Assembly: GCF_002874535.1 (NCBI RefSeq)
Contig: NZ_CP025025.1
Span: 1,907,526 to 1,971,525 of the forward strand
Source of the DNA: Mesobacillus jeotgali
GTDB lineage: Bacteria > Bacillota > Bacilli > Bacillales > Cytobacillaceae
DNA: 64,000 nucleotides
Reading direction: 5' to 3'
Position 1 is the first letter of the stretch. Every line of letters starts with the position of its first letter. The translations under genes and the position numbers were made by a program. Positions 25,338 to 34,108 of the stretch are shown here, one piece after another. Below the pieces are notes generated by a model, which saw nothing but the letters and a program-made list of their open reading frames with translations, had not been told where the DNA came from and ran no database searches.

Positions 25338-25517
25338 ATGGAAGAGATAAGAGTTCTCCCAGAACCTGATCGTTATGCCATATGTGCCAGGGAAGACGAA
25401 TCCATAAAGAAATTTTATAAGGATGTATTTGAAGTAGTCTATATCTTTTTCCATCCATTTATCAAACCAGTATCCATCGATCCCGACCTATTTTATGCTG
25501 ATGAGATTGTAGATTAA
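25338..25517 (+). CDS. Short hypothetical protein (59 aa)
   Basis: An ATG after AAAGAGAGGCG opens a 59-codon frame, beginning MEEIRVLPEPDRYAICARED and ending DLFYADEIVD. It is acidic, with one FFHPF hydrophobic stretch, and matches no family I know. Its ribosome site and codon use are acceptable, but it lies next to a decayed gene copy and could itself be a leftover. Confidence 0.45.
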   Translation: MEEIRVLPEPDRYAICAREDESIKKFYKDVFEVVYIFFHPFIKPVSIDPDLFYADEIVD

Positions 25518-25544
25518 TTTCATATGATACAACATTGTGAACAA

Positions 25545-25700
25545 GTATCATGATGTCCTGGGTTTTACCTCATCCGGAGTGACCATGGTGCCGTTATATA
25601 CATCCTCAACACTGCTCCACAGCTTTTCTCCCGGTAAAGCAGTCATTGACCACTCATCAATTTATACTTAATTGCTGGCACCTAAACTTCATTCTTATAT
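25545..25700 (+). pseudogene. Decayed fragment of a hemolysin III/PAQR gene (copy 1)
   Basis: From about 25546 the sequence follows the intact gene at 24142-24290. Shared words include GACCATGGTG / TACCATGGTA, ATACATCCTCAACACT / ACACATCTTCAACTCT, CCACAGCTTTTCTCCCGG / CCACAGCTTCCCACCCGG and GACCACTCATCAAT / GACCACTCATCCAT. About 20 bp around the KDFFE codons are missing and stop codons interrupt the frame. Only the central part of the gene is left. It is on the same strand as the intact copy 1.5 kb upstream. Confidence 0.85.
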
Positions 25701-25742
25701 TACTCAATTTTCAGCTCTATTCCCTGCCTAGAGACATTCTTC

Positions 25743-26177
25743 TTAATTTGAGTTAAGTTCACGCTCAAATTCCTGTATCCATTTATAATCCAAAGGAGCA
25801 TTCACTACTTCGTAAATTCGTGTTGATGCAACGATATCTCGCTCGAAAGTATAAATCTCAAAATCTCCGTTTTTGTAGACTATGCGAAGGGTAAACTGTT
25901 CGCTTGGATCATCAGAGGACCAACCCTCTTTCATCGTTAGTCTTACTTGATATTGATTTAAAAATTCAGCAAGTTTTTTCTTTTGTTCTTGGCTTACTTT
26001 GGGAATTTCAACCTCAATCCCTTCGATTGCTCTTTCACTTTCATCTGTTGTCAAAAGAATGCGATCAACTTGATAAATATTAACTACATCACCTAAGTCC
26101 TTTACACGGTATATATAGAAGGTAAAAGATATAGCAATGATCAGGATTAATGCAGAAATTAGTACATATTTCTTCAA
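25743..26177 (-). CDS. Membrane-anchored small protein, unknown (144 aa)
   Basis: One N-terminal membrane helix (residues 4-23, YVLISALILIIAISFTFYIY) is followed by a 120-residue outer domain with beta-rich parts (VNIYQVDRILLTT, FTLRIVYKNGDFEIYTFER). The charge pattern puts the domain outside the cell. No known family was seen. The ATG at 26177 lies after a GGGGGTGTC-type ribosome site. It diverges from the proline dehydrogenase gene across 220 bp. Confidence 0.68.
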   Translation of the reverse strand: MKKYVLISALILIIAISFTFYIYRVKDLGDVVNIYQVDRILLTTDESERAIEGIEVEIPKVSQEQKKKLAEFLNQYQVRLTMKEGWSSDDPSEQFTLRIVYKNGDFEIYTFERDIVASTRIYEVVNAPLDYKWIQEFERELNSN

Positions 26178-26322
26178 TATGACACCCCCAAGCTTAACAA
26201 TTTAGAGTCTAAAAAAAAGATTTTTATTTCAGTAATTACAATATCCATTTCTCTACCCAATCCAAAAATCCTGCTTTCACTAAATCGCTTTCAATCCAAA
26301 AAATTTAAAGAGTATCAAAAAA

Positions 26323-26347
26323 GTTATTGTAAAAAGGAAAAGGGTAT
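26323..26347 (+). promoter_or_regulatory. Possible sigma-B-type promoter before proline dehydrogenase
   Basis: GTTATT is separated by 13 bp from GGGTAT, 50 bp upstream of the start codon. The -10 equals the sigma B consensus GGGTAT; the -35 differs from GTTTAA at three of six bases. This is weak evidence. Confidence 0.3.
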
Positions 26348-26396
26348 CTACCATATAAGAAAGCTTCCCAATATAAGACAGAAAGGAAAATGTGCA

Positions 26397-27305
26397 GTGG
26401 CTATAGCGAGAGATTTTTTCATGGCGTTGTCAAAAAATCAGTTATTAAATGCTAGTGCAAAAAAATGGGGATTTAAACTCGGGGCGGGAAAAGTTGTTGC
26501 AGGAACGGACACAGATGGAATGATCCAATCAGTGAAGAATTTAAACTCTCACGGTATTAGTGCTACAGTAGACCATCTAGGTGAATTTGTTTATTCTGAG
26601 AATGAAGCAATAGAGGCCAAAGAGAATGTCCTAAAAACATTGCAAGCCATTAAACATTCAAATGTTGACGCACACTTATCAATTAAATTAACGCAGCTGG
26701 GATTAGATGTTGATCAAGACTTTTGCCTGAAAAATATGCAGGAAATAATGAAAGCCGCAAAAGAAAACGGAATTTTTGTGAATATAGATATGGAAGATTA
26801 CAGTCATCTCCAAATGACCTTTGATATAATAAAACAGCTACAAGTTGAATACGACAATATCGGTACAGTCATTCAAGCCTATCTCTTCAGGTCTGAAAAC
26901 GATATTGAAAATTTAAAACATATGCGGCTTAGACTCGTAAAAGGCGCATATAAAGAAAATGAAAAAGTATCTTTGCAGAAAAAAGAAGAAATTGATAAGA
27001 ACTATCTTCGACTAATCAAAAAGCGACTGGAACATCCAGGCTTCACATCGATCGCCACACATGATCATAATGTTATAAATGAAGTAAAACAATTTGTGAT
27101 GGAGAATGATATCCCGAAAGATAAGTTTGAATTCCAAATGCTATATGGTTTCCGGACAGATATGCAGCTAGAACTAGTAGAAGAAGGATATTCCTTCTGT
27201 ACCTACGTTCCATATGGACATGACTGGTATGGATATTTCATGAGAAGACTAGCAGAACGCCCACAAAACCTGAACCTAGTTTTGAAGAGTTTAGTGGCGA
27301 GATAA
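26397..27305 (+). CDS. Proline dehydrogenase, monofunctional FAD enzyme
   Basis: The protein (302 aa, GTG start after AAAGGAAAA) has the proline dehydrogenase TIM barrel. GATVDHLGEFV-like strands lie near residue 55, and VDAHLSIKLTQLGLD near 90. The FAD- and proline-binding motifs are RLVKGAYKE (about 180), ATHDHN (about 222), EFQMLYGFR (about 247) and the closing YGHDWYGYFMRRLAERPQN. It oxidises proline to pyrroline-5-carboxylate and passes electrons to the respiratory chain. No pyrroline-5-carboxylate dehydrogenase lies beside it, so the second step is encoded elsewhere. A sigma-B-like promoter may drive it. Confidence 0.95.
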   Translation: MAIARDFFMALSKNQLLNASAKKWGFKLGAGKVVAGTDTDGMIQSVKNLNSHGISATVDHLGEFVYSENEAIEAKENVLKTLQAIKHSNVDAHLSIKLTQLGLDVDQDFCLKNMQEIMKAAKENGIFVNIDMEDYSHLQMTFDIIKQLQVEYDNIGTVIQAYLFRSENDIENLKHMRLRLVKGAYKENEKVSLQKKEEIDKNYLRLIKKRLEHPGFTSIATHDHNVINEVKQFVMENDIPKDKFEFQMLYGFRTDMQLELVEEGYSFCTYVPYGHDWYGYFMRRLAERPQNLNLVLKSLVAR

Positions 27306-27462
27306 TATGCTTGAGGATGGAAAGGAAGATGGGGAGAAGCGGGGGACGTATCCTTTGCATTTTGTTTTGTATTCCAACATTGGAACATGGCAAGGATGTT
27401 CTGGTTATTCTGTTTGGAAGCATCAGGTACGTGCCCTTGTCTCCCGGTATAAGAGGTGCATA

Positions 27463-28326
27463 ATGAGTAATAGAAAATCGGTTATAGAAACGATGAAAGG
27501 TCGTCAATCGATCAGAACATATGATACAAAAAGGCTATCTGAAATGGATTACAAAAGGATCAAAGAATACATAGCAGCTGAAGATAATTTGATAGGACCT
27601 TTTGGCAATAAAGGCCGAATAGAACTTGTTCAGATTACCAACAATGTATCAGAAAAAGGAATCAAGCTTGGAACTTATGGGTTTATTAAAAACCCGCAGG
27701 TCTATTTGGTCGGTCTGTGTGAAAATAAGAAATACTCCTTGCTGGAATTCGCCTTTACATTTCATAAGCTGGTGATTTACTTGACTGAGCTTGGACTGGG
27801 AACTTGCTGGATGGGCGGCACCTTCAGCAGGAATTCCTTTGAAAGAGAACTTCAGCTTGCAGAAGGAGAGTTTATTCCATGTATCACGCCATCGGGCTAT
27901 CCTCAACAAAAGCAAAGAGTTTTCGATAAAGCACTGCGTTATGTAGTAAAAGCTGATAATAAAAAACCGTGGAATCAGTTGGTTTTTGACGGGAATTTTG
28001 CAAATCAGCTTGATAAAGCAAATGCCGCACAATTTGAAATTCCCATCGAGATGGTCAGGTTGGGGCCTTCTGCATCAAACAAGCAGCCATGGAGAATAGT
28101 ATTGTCGGAAGACCGGCAAAAGTGCCATTTTTATATCGAGCATACCCCGAATTACAGCACAAGGCTGGGATATGATATGCAAATACTCGATATTGGCATT
28201 GCGATGGCTCAGTTTGAGTTAGCATGCGATGAACTGGAAATTAAGGGTCGGTGGGAAGTCGCTGACCCCGGTCTAGAGCTTCTGAACAGTGTGACAGAAT
28301 ATATGGTTAGCTGGATGCAGGATTAA
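27463..28326 (+). CDS. Nitroreductase-family protein (TM1586 type)
   Basis: The protein has two nitroreductase half-domains: SVIETMKGRQSIRTYDTKRL at the N-terminus, LGLGTCWMGGTFSR near residue 110, and GPSASNKQPWRIVL at about 205, where the paired fold repeats. This tandem form matches the TM1586 nitroreductase family, which binds FMN or NAD-type cofactors within one chain. The frame is open from 27307, but the ATG at 27463 after AAGAGGTGCAT is the likely start (287 aa). The substrate is unknown. It lies 160 bp after the proline dehydrogenase. Confidence 0.85.
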   Translation: MSNRKSVIETMKGRQSIRTYDTKRLSEMDYKRIKEYIAAEDNLIGPFGNKGRIELVQITNNVSEKGIKLGTYGFIKNPQVYLVGLCENKKYSLLEFAFTFHKLVIYLTELGLGTCWMGGTFSRNSFERELQLAEGEFIPCITPSGYPQQKQRVFDKALRYVVKADNKKPWNQLVFDGNFANQLDKANAAQFEIPIEMVRLGPSASNKQPWRIVLSEDRQKCHFYIEHTPNYSTRLGYDMQILDIGIAMAQFELACDELEIKGRWEVADPGLELLNSVTEYMVSWMQD

Positions 28327-28336
28327 AAAGTTAAAA

Positions 28337-28359
28337 TACCTGGACTTGCCAGGGTTTTT
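28337..28359 (+). terminator. Rho-independent terminator after the nitroreductase gene
   Basis: A CCTGG / CCAGG stem with a 5-base loop is followed by GTTTTT, 11 bp after the stop codon. Confidence 0.7.
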
Positions 28360-28443
28360 CATGAACTCTTTGTCATGAAAAATTGAGCTGGAAAAATCAC
28401 TGTAAAAGCATACATTGCTCCTTTTTACAAATCGCTACAAAAG

Positions 28444-28911
28444 ATGAAAAAAAGGGGGATTTCTGACCTTGCCGTTGTCGTTGCTCAAGACAGAAACCGT
28501 AATATGATTGCATTGAAAGCGGGAACAGGTCGGGTAAGAGCTGAGTAAATTGATGCTGTAATTGGAAAGTACATTGACCTAAAATCATTACTTTGCACTG
28601 ACACAGCTACGAACTATAAGAAATTTGCGAAGTTGAAAGGATTGCAACAAGAGACTATCAACGACCGAAAGAAACAACGTGTCAAGAAAGGCATTTATCA
28701 TATTCAGAACGACAACAACTTCCATAGTCGGTTAAAGACTTGGTTGAGACGCTTTCAAGGAGTAGCCACCAAGTATTTAGATAACTACCTTTGGTTCAGG
28801 TGGTTAGAAATAGACAAGCATTTGTCCTTTGAAAAACAGGTAGAGAAAATGCTTATTTCATCGTGCCAAAAATCGAATAAAACCACGGTGGAAATTTTAA
28901 GAGTAGTTTAA
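28444..28911 (+). pseudogene. IS1595-family transposase remnant (5' truncated, internal stop)
   Basis: The frame reads KKRGISDLAVVVAQDRNRN and continues to an in-frame TAA at 28546, then resumes through LLCTDTATNYKKFAK to IYHIQNDNNFHSRLKTWLRR and GVATKYLDNYLWFRW. This is the C-terminal half of an IS1595/ISXO2-type DDE transposase. The N-terminal half, including the zinc-finger part, is missing, and no matching left end was found. It marks an old insertion in the region between the two decayed hemolysin III copies. Confidence 0.88.
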
Positions 28912-28913
28912 AA

Positions 28914-28933
28914 GGACCATAAATTTATGGTCC
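28914..28933 (-). terminator. Perfect 20-bp palindrome, likely terminator of the coiled-coil membrane gene
   Basis: GGACCATAAATTTATGGTCC is self-complementary over 20 bp. Read on the minus strand it follows the stop codon of the gene at 28948 by about 14 bp and is followed by TTTT. It could alternatively be the right end of the old IS element. Confidence 0.6.
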
Positions 28934-28947
28934 CGACCCTCACTGAA

Positions 28948-29595
28948 CTATTTAAGTTTTTTAATCTCTAGAATTCTCCATTTTTCTTCTTTATCTAAAT
29001 CGAATCCAATAGGCGAGGATTTATTTTCCTTCAATCCCGTTGCTTTGGTCATTACAAATTGATAAGCATTATGTTCGTTTTGAACGGAATTAAAAATGAG
29101 AATAATTTTCCCCTTTTCCGTTCTAAATTCACTAAGGTTTCCAACTACGCTAGGTTTCCATTCAAATCCTAGCCCGTCAAAATTGAAAAAACAAGGGCAA
29201 TTACCTTCAAAGTCAAGATTTGAGTAAGTTACATTAGTACCATCAAAGGCTATATAGTTAATTGCTTGAAAAAATGTTTTCGCTGCCTTATAGGAGTTAA
29301 CTGTGGTAATCGCATCATTAAAATCTTGGTATTGAATGAACGATTTTAATTCTTTAACTTCCTCTTTTAATTGAGAAATGTGCTCAACTAATTGTTTATT
29401 TTCGTTTTGCAACCGTTCCGTCTCGGTAGAACTCTTTTGATTTTGTTTCTCTAAGCGAGACGCTTTTTCTATTAGTGTATTTTTATCATTTTGAAGGTTA
29501 TTTACCAATCGAGAAATGTCAAAGTAGTCTAAAACGAATATCGTGCCAAGAACTAGTAAGATGATAAAAGCGTAAGTTTTAAAACCTCTCTTCAA
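28948..29595 (-). CDS. Membrane-anchored coiled-coil protein, unknown
   Basis: The N-terminus is basic with one membrane helix (about residues 6-24, TYAFIILLVLGTIFVLDYF). It is followed by a heptad coiled coil (about 30-85, LEKQNQKSSTETERLQNENK) and a C-terminal globular domain (about 95-215) that includes the pair CPC and many aromatic residues. The TTG at 29595 with GGAGG seven bases upstream is preferred over two ATG codons ten codons earlier that lack a good ribosome site. No family was recognised. It could be an extracellular lipoprotein-like or cell-envelope protein, but that is only a guess. Confidence 0.65.
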   Translation of the reverse strand: MKRGFKTYAFIILLVLGTIFVLDYFDISRLVNNLQNDKNTLIEKASRLEKQNQKSSTETERLQNENKQLVEHISQLKEEVKELKSFIQYQDFNDAITTVNSYKAAKTFFQAINYIAFDGTNVTYSNLDFEGNCPCFFNFDGLGFEWKPSVVGNLSEFRTEKGKIILIFNSVQNEHNAYQFVMTKATGLKENKSSPIGFDLDKEEKWRILEIKKLK

Positions 29596-29826
29596 TTTAA
29601 TACCTCCATTCCAAGTAATCATCAATACGCATCCTATCTATACGAAAGTAAAACACGAAAGTTACAGAATATTTAAAGTTAGTTTTTTAAAAAACATCCT
29701 CAAAACAACAAACTTTACGAAAACAGCGTTACAAATAAAGACCATTTATAACACATAGCTCGAGGGTTAAGAAACGCAGGGACATATCTGGTTAAGGAAC
29801 TTCCCCATTAATCTATAATTAGTCAG

Positions 29827-29851
29827 AGACGGCAATCTGTCGTCTTTTTTT
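29827..29851 (+). terminator. Short hairpin with T run
   Basis: AGACG and CGTCT form a short stem followed by seven T residues. No intact plus-strand gene ends here, so it may be left from lost sequence. Confidence 0.45.
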
Positions 29852-29914
29852 GCATGAACAAAAAATTTAATCAAATGAATTATGCAAAACGAATTCCTAG
29901 TGTAGGCATTCCCG

Positions 29915-30205
29915 AAACTTAATATAATAGAAGATACTAATCGAAACGAGCATCAATACCGGTGTTTCTAATATATCGTATGTTTTACCGACCATGGTCT
30001 TGCTCTGCATATCCTCAGCACTCGTCCACAGCTTTCCATTTTTCCTCCGGCAAAGCAAAGGACGTCTTTACATTTTCCATCTATTTCTTTATAGCTGGTA
30101 CATATAAGATTTCTATTCATTGATGTAAAAGGAGCCCTGGGATAGACTCTTTTTTGAATCGTATGGGGACTTTCAATTGAGACGAGATCTTGAAGGGTTA
30201 CAGAA
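29915..30205 (+). pseudogene. Decayed fragment of a hemolysin III/PAQR gene with its promoter region (copy 2)
   Basis: The block starts with AATATAATAGAAGATACTAA, close to AATATAATAGAAGAAATGGA just before the intact gene at 24009. It then matches 24170-24375: ACCATGGTCTTGCT, CTCGTCCACAGCTTTCC, GGCAAAGCAAAGGAC, CCATCTATTTCTTTATAGCTGG, GTAAAAGGAGCCCTGGGATAGACTC and TATGGGGACTTTCAATTG. The 5' coding part is deleted, and many frameshifts and stops make it non-functional. It lies 5.9 kb from the intact copy on the same strand, just before the ABC exporter genes. Confidence 0.85.
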
Positions 30206-30325
30206 TTTTTTATGGAATATTATTAATCTAATGGGTAATTGAAAAAACATTATGCTGACCCACATGGAGTTGCTGGAAAAAAAGAAATCAAAAGAATCAT
30301 AACTGCCATTCAATGGAGGCTTGTC

Positions 30326-31252
30326 ATGAGTAATGAGAGTATAGTAGATGTAAAAGAGTTGAAAAAACGATACGGCAGCTTTACTGCTGTAAAAGGAGTA
30401 TCCTTTCAGGTCAAAAAAGGAGAAATTTTCGGTCTGCTCGGTCCTAATGGTGCTGGCAAAACGACGACCATTGAAATGTTAGTTGGCCTCAGAAGGCCGG
30501 ACGAAGGCACGGCAACACTATCGGGCTTCGATGTGATGAAAGAAGTGAACAAAGTCAAAGAAGTGATAGGGGTACAGCTGCAGTCGACTTCCTTGTTCGA
30601 ACTATTAAAGGTAGAAGAAATCCTACATTTATACGGAAGCTTTTATCCGTCTCACGTGGACATCAATGGACTAATCGGCGATATGCTGTTGACCGAGAAG
30701 CGGAATGACAGAATCAAAGGACTATCAGGCGGGCAAAAACAACGTCTTGCCATTGCGCTTGCACTGATCCATGACCCAGACATAGTATTTCTCGATGAGC
30801 CAACGACCGGGCTTGATCCACAGGCAAGAAGGACTCTTTGGGACATTGTCCTCCGGTTGAAAGAGCGTGGGAAAACCATCATCCTCTCAACGCATTATAT
30901 GGATGAAGCCCATGTTCTTTGTGACCGAATCGGAATAATGGATCAGGGCGAACTGATCGCCCTCGACACACCAACGAATCTCGTGAAAAAACTGCAGTCC
31001 ACAAGCTCTGTGGAATTCCATTTGAGCAATCCACCAGAGCAAGATTGGTTTTTGAAAATGGACGGAGTCGAGGATGTGTCAATAAAAGACAACTTTGTCC
31101 AGCTGTATACGGATGATGTTCAAGTCACCTTGACCTCCTTGATTCATGCATCTGCAGAACATCAGTTCAAAATTGAGGATTTACAGACTCGCATAGCGAC
31201 ATTGGAGGATGTATTCATCCATATGACTGGAAGGAGCATCAGGGAATCATGA
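30326..31252 (+). CDS. ABC exporter ATP-binding protein (drug/antibiotic type)
   Basis: The protein has Walker A GLLGPNGAGKTTTIE, the Q loop LQSTSLF, the signature GLSGGQKQRLAIALAL, Walker B PDIVFLDEPTTGLDP and the switch His in ILSTHYMDEAH. The C-terminal 80 residues are the usual DrrA-like extension. The ATG at 30326 follows TGGAGG; the frame is open 29 codons further up without a ribosome site. Its stop overlaps the permease start by 4 bp (ATGA). It pairs with the permease to export hydrophobic drugs, lantibiotics or lipids; the substrate is unknown. Confidence 0.95.
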   Translation: MSNESIVDVKELKKRYGSFTAVKGVSFQVKKGEIFGLLGPNGAGKTTTIEMLVGLRRPDEGTATLSGFDVMKEVNKVKEVIGVQLQSTSLFELLKVEEILHLYGSFYPSHVDINGLIGDMLLTEKRNDRIKGLSGGQKQRLAIALALIHDPDIVFLDEPTTGLDPQARRTLWDIVLRLKERGKTIILSTHYMDEAHVLCDRIGIMDQGELIALDTPTNLVKKLQSTSSVEFHLSNPPEQDWFLKMDGVEDVSIKDNFVQLYTDDVQVTLTSLIHASAEHQFKIEDLQTRIATLEDVFIHMTGRSIRES

Positions 31253-32340
31253 AAGCTTATTGGCAACTAACTCTGGCACAATTACGGATTTTTGCACGAA
31301 ACAAACAGGTTTTGTTTTTCACCTTACTTTTTCCGATCATTCTGATGCTGGCCCTTGGAACTTTTGCCGGAAACGACAGTAATCTATCTCTATCAGTAGG
31401 ACTGATCGACCTGGATCAAACAGATGCTTCAAAGAAATTAACAGAACGTTTTTACAAAAATGAGGGGCTTGAGGCGAAAAAGTTCAAAAGTGTCAAAAGC
31501 GGGAAAGAAGCTCTGAAAAATGGAGACATCCAGCTGTTCATGGAAATTCCGAAAGGATACGAGAGCAACCTGGAGGAGCAAAATGAACTCTCAACTCTGC
31601 CTGTCTATTATAATGAAAAAAATCTTACGACCTCAGAACTCGGTATAACGGTTGTGAACGGAATCATTGATCAATACAGCAAGAATCTTGCAGACTACGA
31701 ACCGATCGTCACGATTGAAAAAGTGGGGATAAAAGCACTGACCATCCGTTATGTGGACTTCCTCGTTCCAGGAATTGTCGCCATGATGATCATGAGTAAC
31801 AATATGAACGGAGTCGCCGGCCAAATCTCCGCCTGGCGTGAAAGAGGTATTTTGCGAAGAATGCAAGGAACGAGACTGAAAGCCTCCACCTTCATCGCCG
31901 CACAAATTACCGCCCGCCTGCTGCTCAATGGAACCCAGGCACTGCTCGTTGTCCTCATCGCTCATTTCGTATTTAGCATTAATGTAGCGGGTTCCTGGCT
32001 TGCCATGATCTTCTTCATCATCCTTGGAACACTTGCCTTCATGGCACTAGGTTTCATTATCGCCGGAATCGCGAAAAACCCTGAAAGCGCTGGCCCGATT
32101 GCAGGGTTCATCACTTTCCCGATGCTGTTCCTAGGAGGAGTGTTCTTCCCGATTAACAATATGCCAGACATCATCCAGCCGATCGTGAAAATCCTGCCAA
32201 TCGCCCATTTGAGCTCCGCATTGAGGGAGACGATGAACCTCGGTACGCCTTTCCTCCAATTAGGGACAGAAACCCTGGTCCTCAGTGGTTGGTTGATTGG
32301 CGGATTCATCGTGGCAAGTTATGTGTTTAAGTGGGAGTAG
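31249..32340 (+). CDS. ABC-2 type exporter permease
   Basis: This has the ABC-2 permease layout: one N-terminal helix (about residues 20-42), an extracellular loop of about 130 residues, and five more helices (about 165-360) with the family sequence MQGTRLKASTFIAAQ between helices 2 and 3. It is translationally coupled to the ATPase at 30326. The full exporter would be a dimer of each. A hairpin follows at 32459. Its neighbours do not give a substrate. Confidence 0.93.
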   Translation: MKAYWQLTLAQLRIFARNKQVLFFTLLFPIILMLALGTFAGNDSNLSLSVGLIDLDQTDASKKLTERFYKNEGLEAKKFKSVKSGKEALKNGDIQLFMEIPKGYESNLEEQNELSTLPVYYNEKNLTTSELGITVVNGIIDQYSKNLADYEPIVTIEKVGIKALTIRYVDFLVPGIVAMMIMSNNMNGVAGQISAWRERGILRRMQGTRLKASTFIAAQITARLLLNGTQALLVVLIAHFVFSINVAGSWLAMIFFIILGTLAFMALGFIIAGIAKNPESAGPIAGFITFPMLFLGGVFFPINNMPDIIQPIVKILPIAHLSSALRETMNLGTPFLQLGTETLVLSGWLIGGFIVASYVFKWE

Positions 32341-32458
32341 GAAAGTGATATGGTGTTTTCGCACTCTAGCAAAATACATCCGTGTATCTGCTTGTCTCAT
32401 TAGAGTTATAGATTTGGCAGGGGGATATTACCTTTGCTTACTAGTAAATATAAGCAAG

Positions 32459-32496
32459 AAGAAGCTGAACCAGGTAAGGTGCAGGTTCAGCTTCTT
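32459..32496 (+). terminator. Long hairpin after the ABC exporter operon
   Basis: A perfect 13-bp stem (AAGAAGCTGAACC / GGTTCAGCTTCTT) has a 12-base loop. The T run is short (CTTCTT), so it may be a weak terminator or an mRNA-protecting 3' end. The rest of the 300-bp gap holds nothing recognised. Confidence 0.6.
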
Positions 32497-32637
32497 AATG
32501 TTACCGAGGGAAATGAAATATCGATGAATGAATAACTAAGATCTTGATCACCTATAGTTCCTCTTCAAAATGTATCCGGTTACTATGGGAGGCACATAAA
32601 TATGTTACTCATCTCTATTAACCTTTAATAATTCCAG

Positions 32638-33279
32638 TTAGTAAAGCCTGTTAGTATAACCTTCTTTTAACTCCCTTGCCACTTGTTCAGCAGAAACATT
32701 TGGAATCTTAGAGTGAGCGACTAACATGTTGGGAACGGAGGGAAGAACCTCTTTGTCGAGCCATGAATCAGGGTTCCATAATCCTGATCTGATAAATGCT
32801 TTCGCACAATGGGCATAACATTCTTCAACTTCTACTAAAATACCAAACAAAGGTGCTTTTCCATTCACAGCACTTTTCTCGAGCAGTCCAGGATCACGAC
32901 TAATATATGCTTTTCCGTTAATTCTTAATGTTTCACCTAATCCAGGGATGAGAAACAGCAGTCCAATATTAGGATTAGTGATGATATTATGGACAGAATC
33001 CATTCTTCGGTTTCCTGGCCGTTCAGGAATAAACAAATGCTGCTCATCAAGGACCGTTACAAACCCGGGAGCATCCCCACGTGGTGACACATCACATTGA
33101 CCGTTTATATGCGAAGTGGCCAATGATAAAAACGGGGATTTCAGAATGAAGTTTCTGCAATGTGCATCAATAAATGAAATGACTTTATTGGCTGCACGTG
33201 GGCTTGGATTTCCGATTGAGGAACGAAACTCTTCATATTCTTCTTGAGTAGAAATAATATGTTGATCATTTTTGGTCAT
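32638..33279 (-). CDS. Pyridoxamine 5'-phosphate oxidase-like FMN protein (MSMEG_1061 type)
   Basis: The split-barrel fold is seen in FLSLATSHINGQCDVSPRGD (beta hairpin with FMN-phosphate contacts), LFIPERPGNRRMDSVHNIIT and IGLLFLIPGLGETLRINGKA, all typical of the MSMEG_1061-type PPOX group. These are small FMN- or F420-binding oxidoreductases or heme-binding proteins. The ATG at 33279 follows AAAGGTGAT; the open frame extends 63 codons upstream into the intergenic part without support. It is 213 residues and faces the same way as the PadR regulator upstream. Confidence 0.88.
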   Translation of the reverse strand: MTKNDQHIISTQEEYEEFRSSIGNPSPRAANKVISFIDAHCRNFILKSPFLSLATSHINGQCDVSPRGDAPGFVTVLDEQHLFIPERPGNRRMDSVHNIITNPNIGLLFLIPGLGETLRINGKAYISRDPGLLEKSAVNGKAPLFGILVEVEECYAHCAKAFIRSGLWNPDSWLDKEVLPSVPNMLVAHSKIPNVSAEQVARELKEGYTNRLY

Positions 33280-33428
33280 GGTATCACCTTTCACAATGGA
33301 ATATATACCAATAATACCATTTAATTGGTGTGGGAGATTCAGTGAATTTAAGGAAGCGTAGAATAAAGGTATTTTACGAAAAGAGCCAAAAAACAAAATA
33401 AGAGTTAGAGGACAAAATACACGTTCTT

Positions 33429-33935
33429 CTAACTCTTTTTTATTTTTCCCAAAAGGTCTTCTAACCATTTGATATAAAGCTCATTCGTTTCTTTGTAATG
33501 CCTGTGAATCAATTGAGGGAGCTGAGCTGGGTATTCTGTCTGTACCGAATTTTCTTCCTGCAGCTCGATGATCCAGTTTTGAATGTTTTTCTGTATTTCA
33601 TCCAAGTTTGATGAATGGATGAAAAGGGTGGCGGGATAAAGTGAGCGGGGTTCCTTCAGCCTTTGTTCAAATACGAGCTGAATTTCTTTTGATAATTGAA
33701 TTTTTCCTTCATCCGTTATGGAATAGACAGTCCTGTTCGGACGATTATTGACTTTCTCTTCTTTTTCCGCTGTCACCCACTCATGCTTTTCAAGCTTTCT
33801 AATTGCATGATAAATGTTCCCATCTGTCACTGGGAAGAGGTGGTCCCACTTATTTTCAATAATGGTTTTCTTCATTTCATATGGGTGATAGGATTGATCC
33901 TGTAGCAAGCCTAAAAGAACAATCTGGATTGACAT
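33429..33935 (-). CDS. PadR-family transcriptional regulator
   Basis: The N-terminal winged helix reads SIQIVLLGLLQDQSYHPYEM, with GNIYHAIRKLEKHEWVT as the recognition helix region, then the wing NRPNRTVYSITDEG. The helical C-terminus (about 90-168) is the dimerisation domain of the long PadR type. The ATG at 33935 lies near an AAGAAGTGA ribosome site. PadR proteins often control exporters or detoxification genes nearby; the candidates here are the SDR gene upstream (34109) and the PPOX gene downstream. The link to the palindrome at 34890 is not shown, since PadR sites usually read ATGT-N8-ACAT. Confidence 0.93.
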   Translation of the reverse strand: MSIQIVLLGLLQDQSYHPYEMKKTIIENKWDHLFPVTDGNIYHAIRKLEKHEWVTAEKEEKVNNRPNRTVYSITDEGKIQLSKEIQLVFEQRLKEPRSLYPATLFIHSSNLDEIQKNIQNWIIELQEENSVQTEYPAQLPQLIHRHYKETNELYIKWLEDLLGKIKKS

Positions 33936-34057
33936 GTATTTCACTTCTTTCCGGATATCATTAGTGCCTTCTGGCAAAATAAATGGGTTTTAGTCCCATT
34001 CATTCTACCTAGATGGATTTTTCCAGTCAAGGATATGAGCGAAGGGGTTGAGGACAA

Positions 34058-34092
34058 ACAAAAAGCATGGTTTCGTGAACCATGCTTTTTGT
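34058..34092. terminator. Bidirectional terminator between the SDR and PadR genes
   Basis: AAAAGCATGGTT pairs with AACCATGCTTTT around a four- to five-base loop, with T and A runs on both sides. It ends the leftward SDR transcript and so separates it from padR. Confidence 0.88.
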
Positions 34093-34108
34093 ATGGAATT
34101 AATTTAAC

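Noticed and set aside
25338-25517. That the 59-codon frame is a piece of the decayed hemolysin III copy next to it
   Set aside because: Its peptide and DNA do not match any part of the intact hemolysin III gene, so it is kept as a separate, low-confidence gene.
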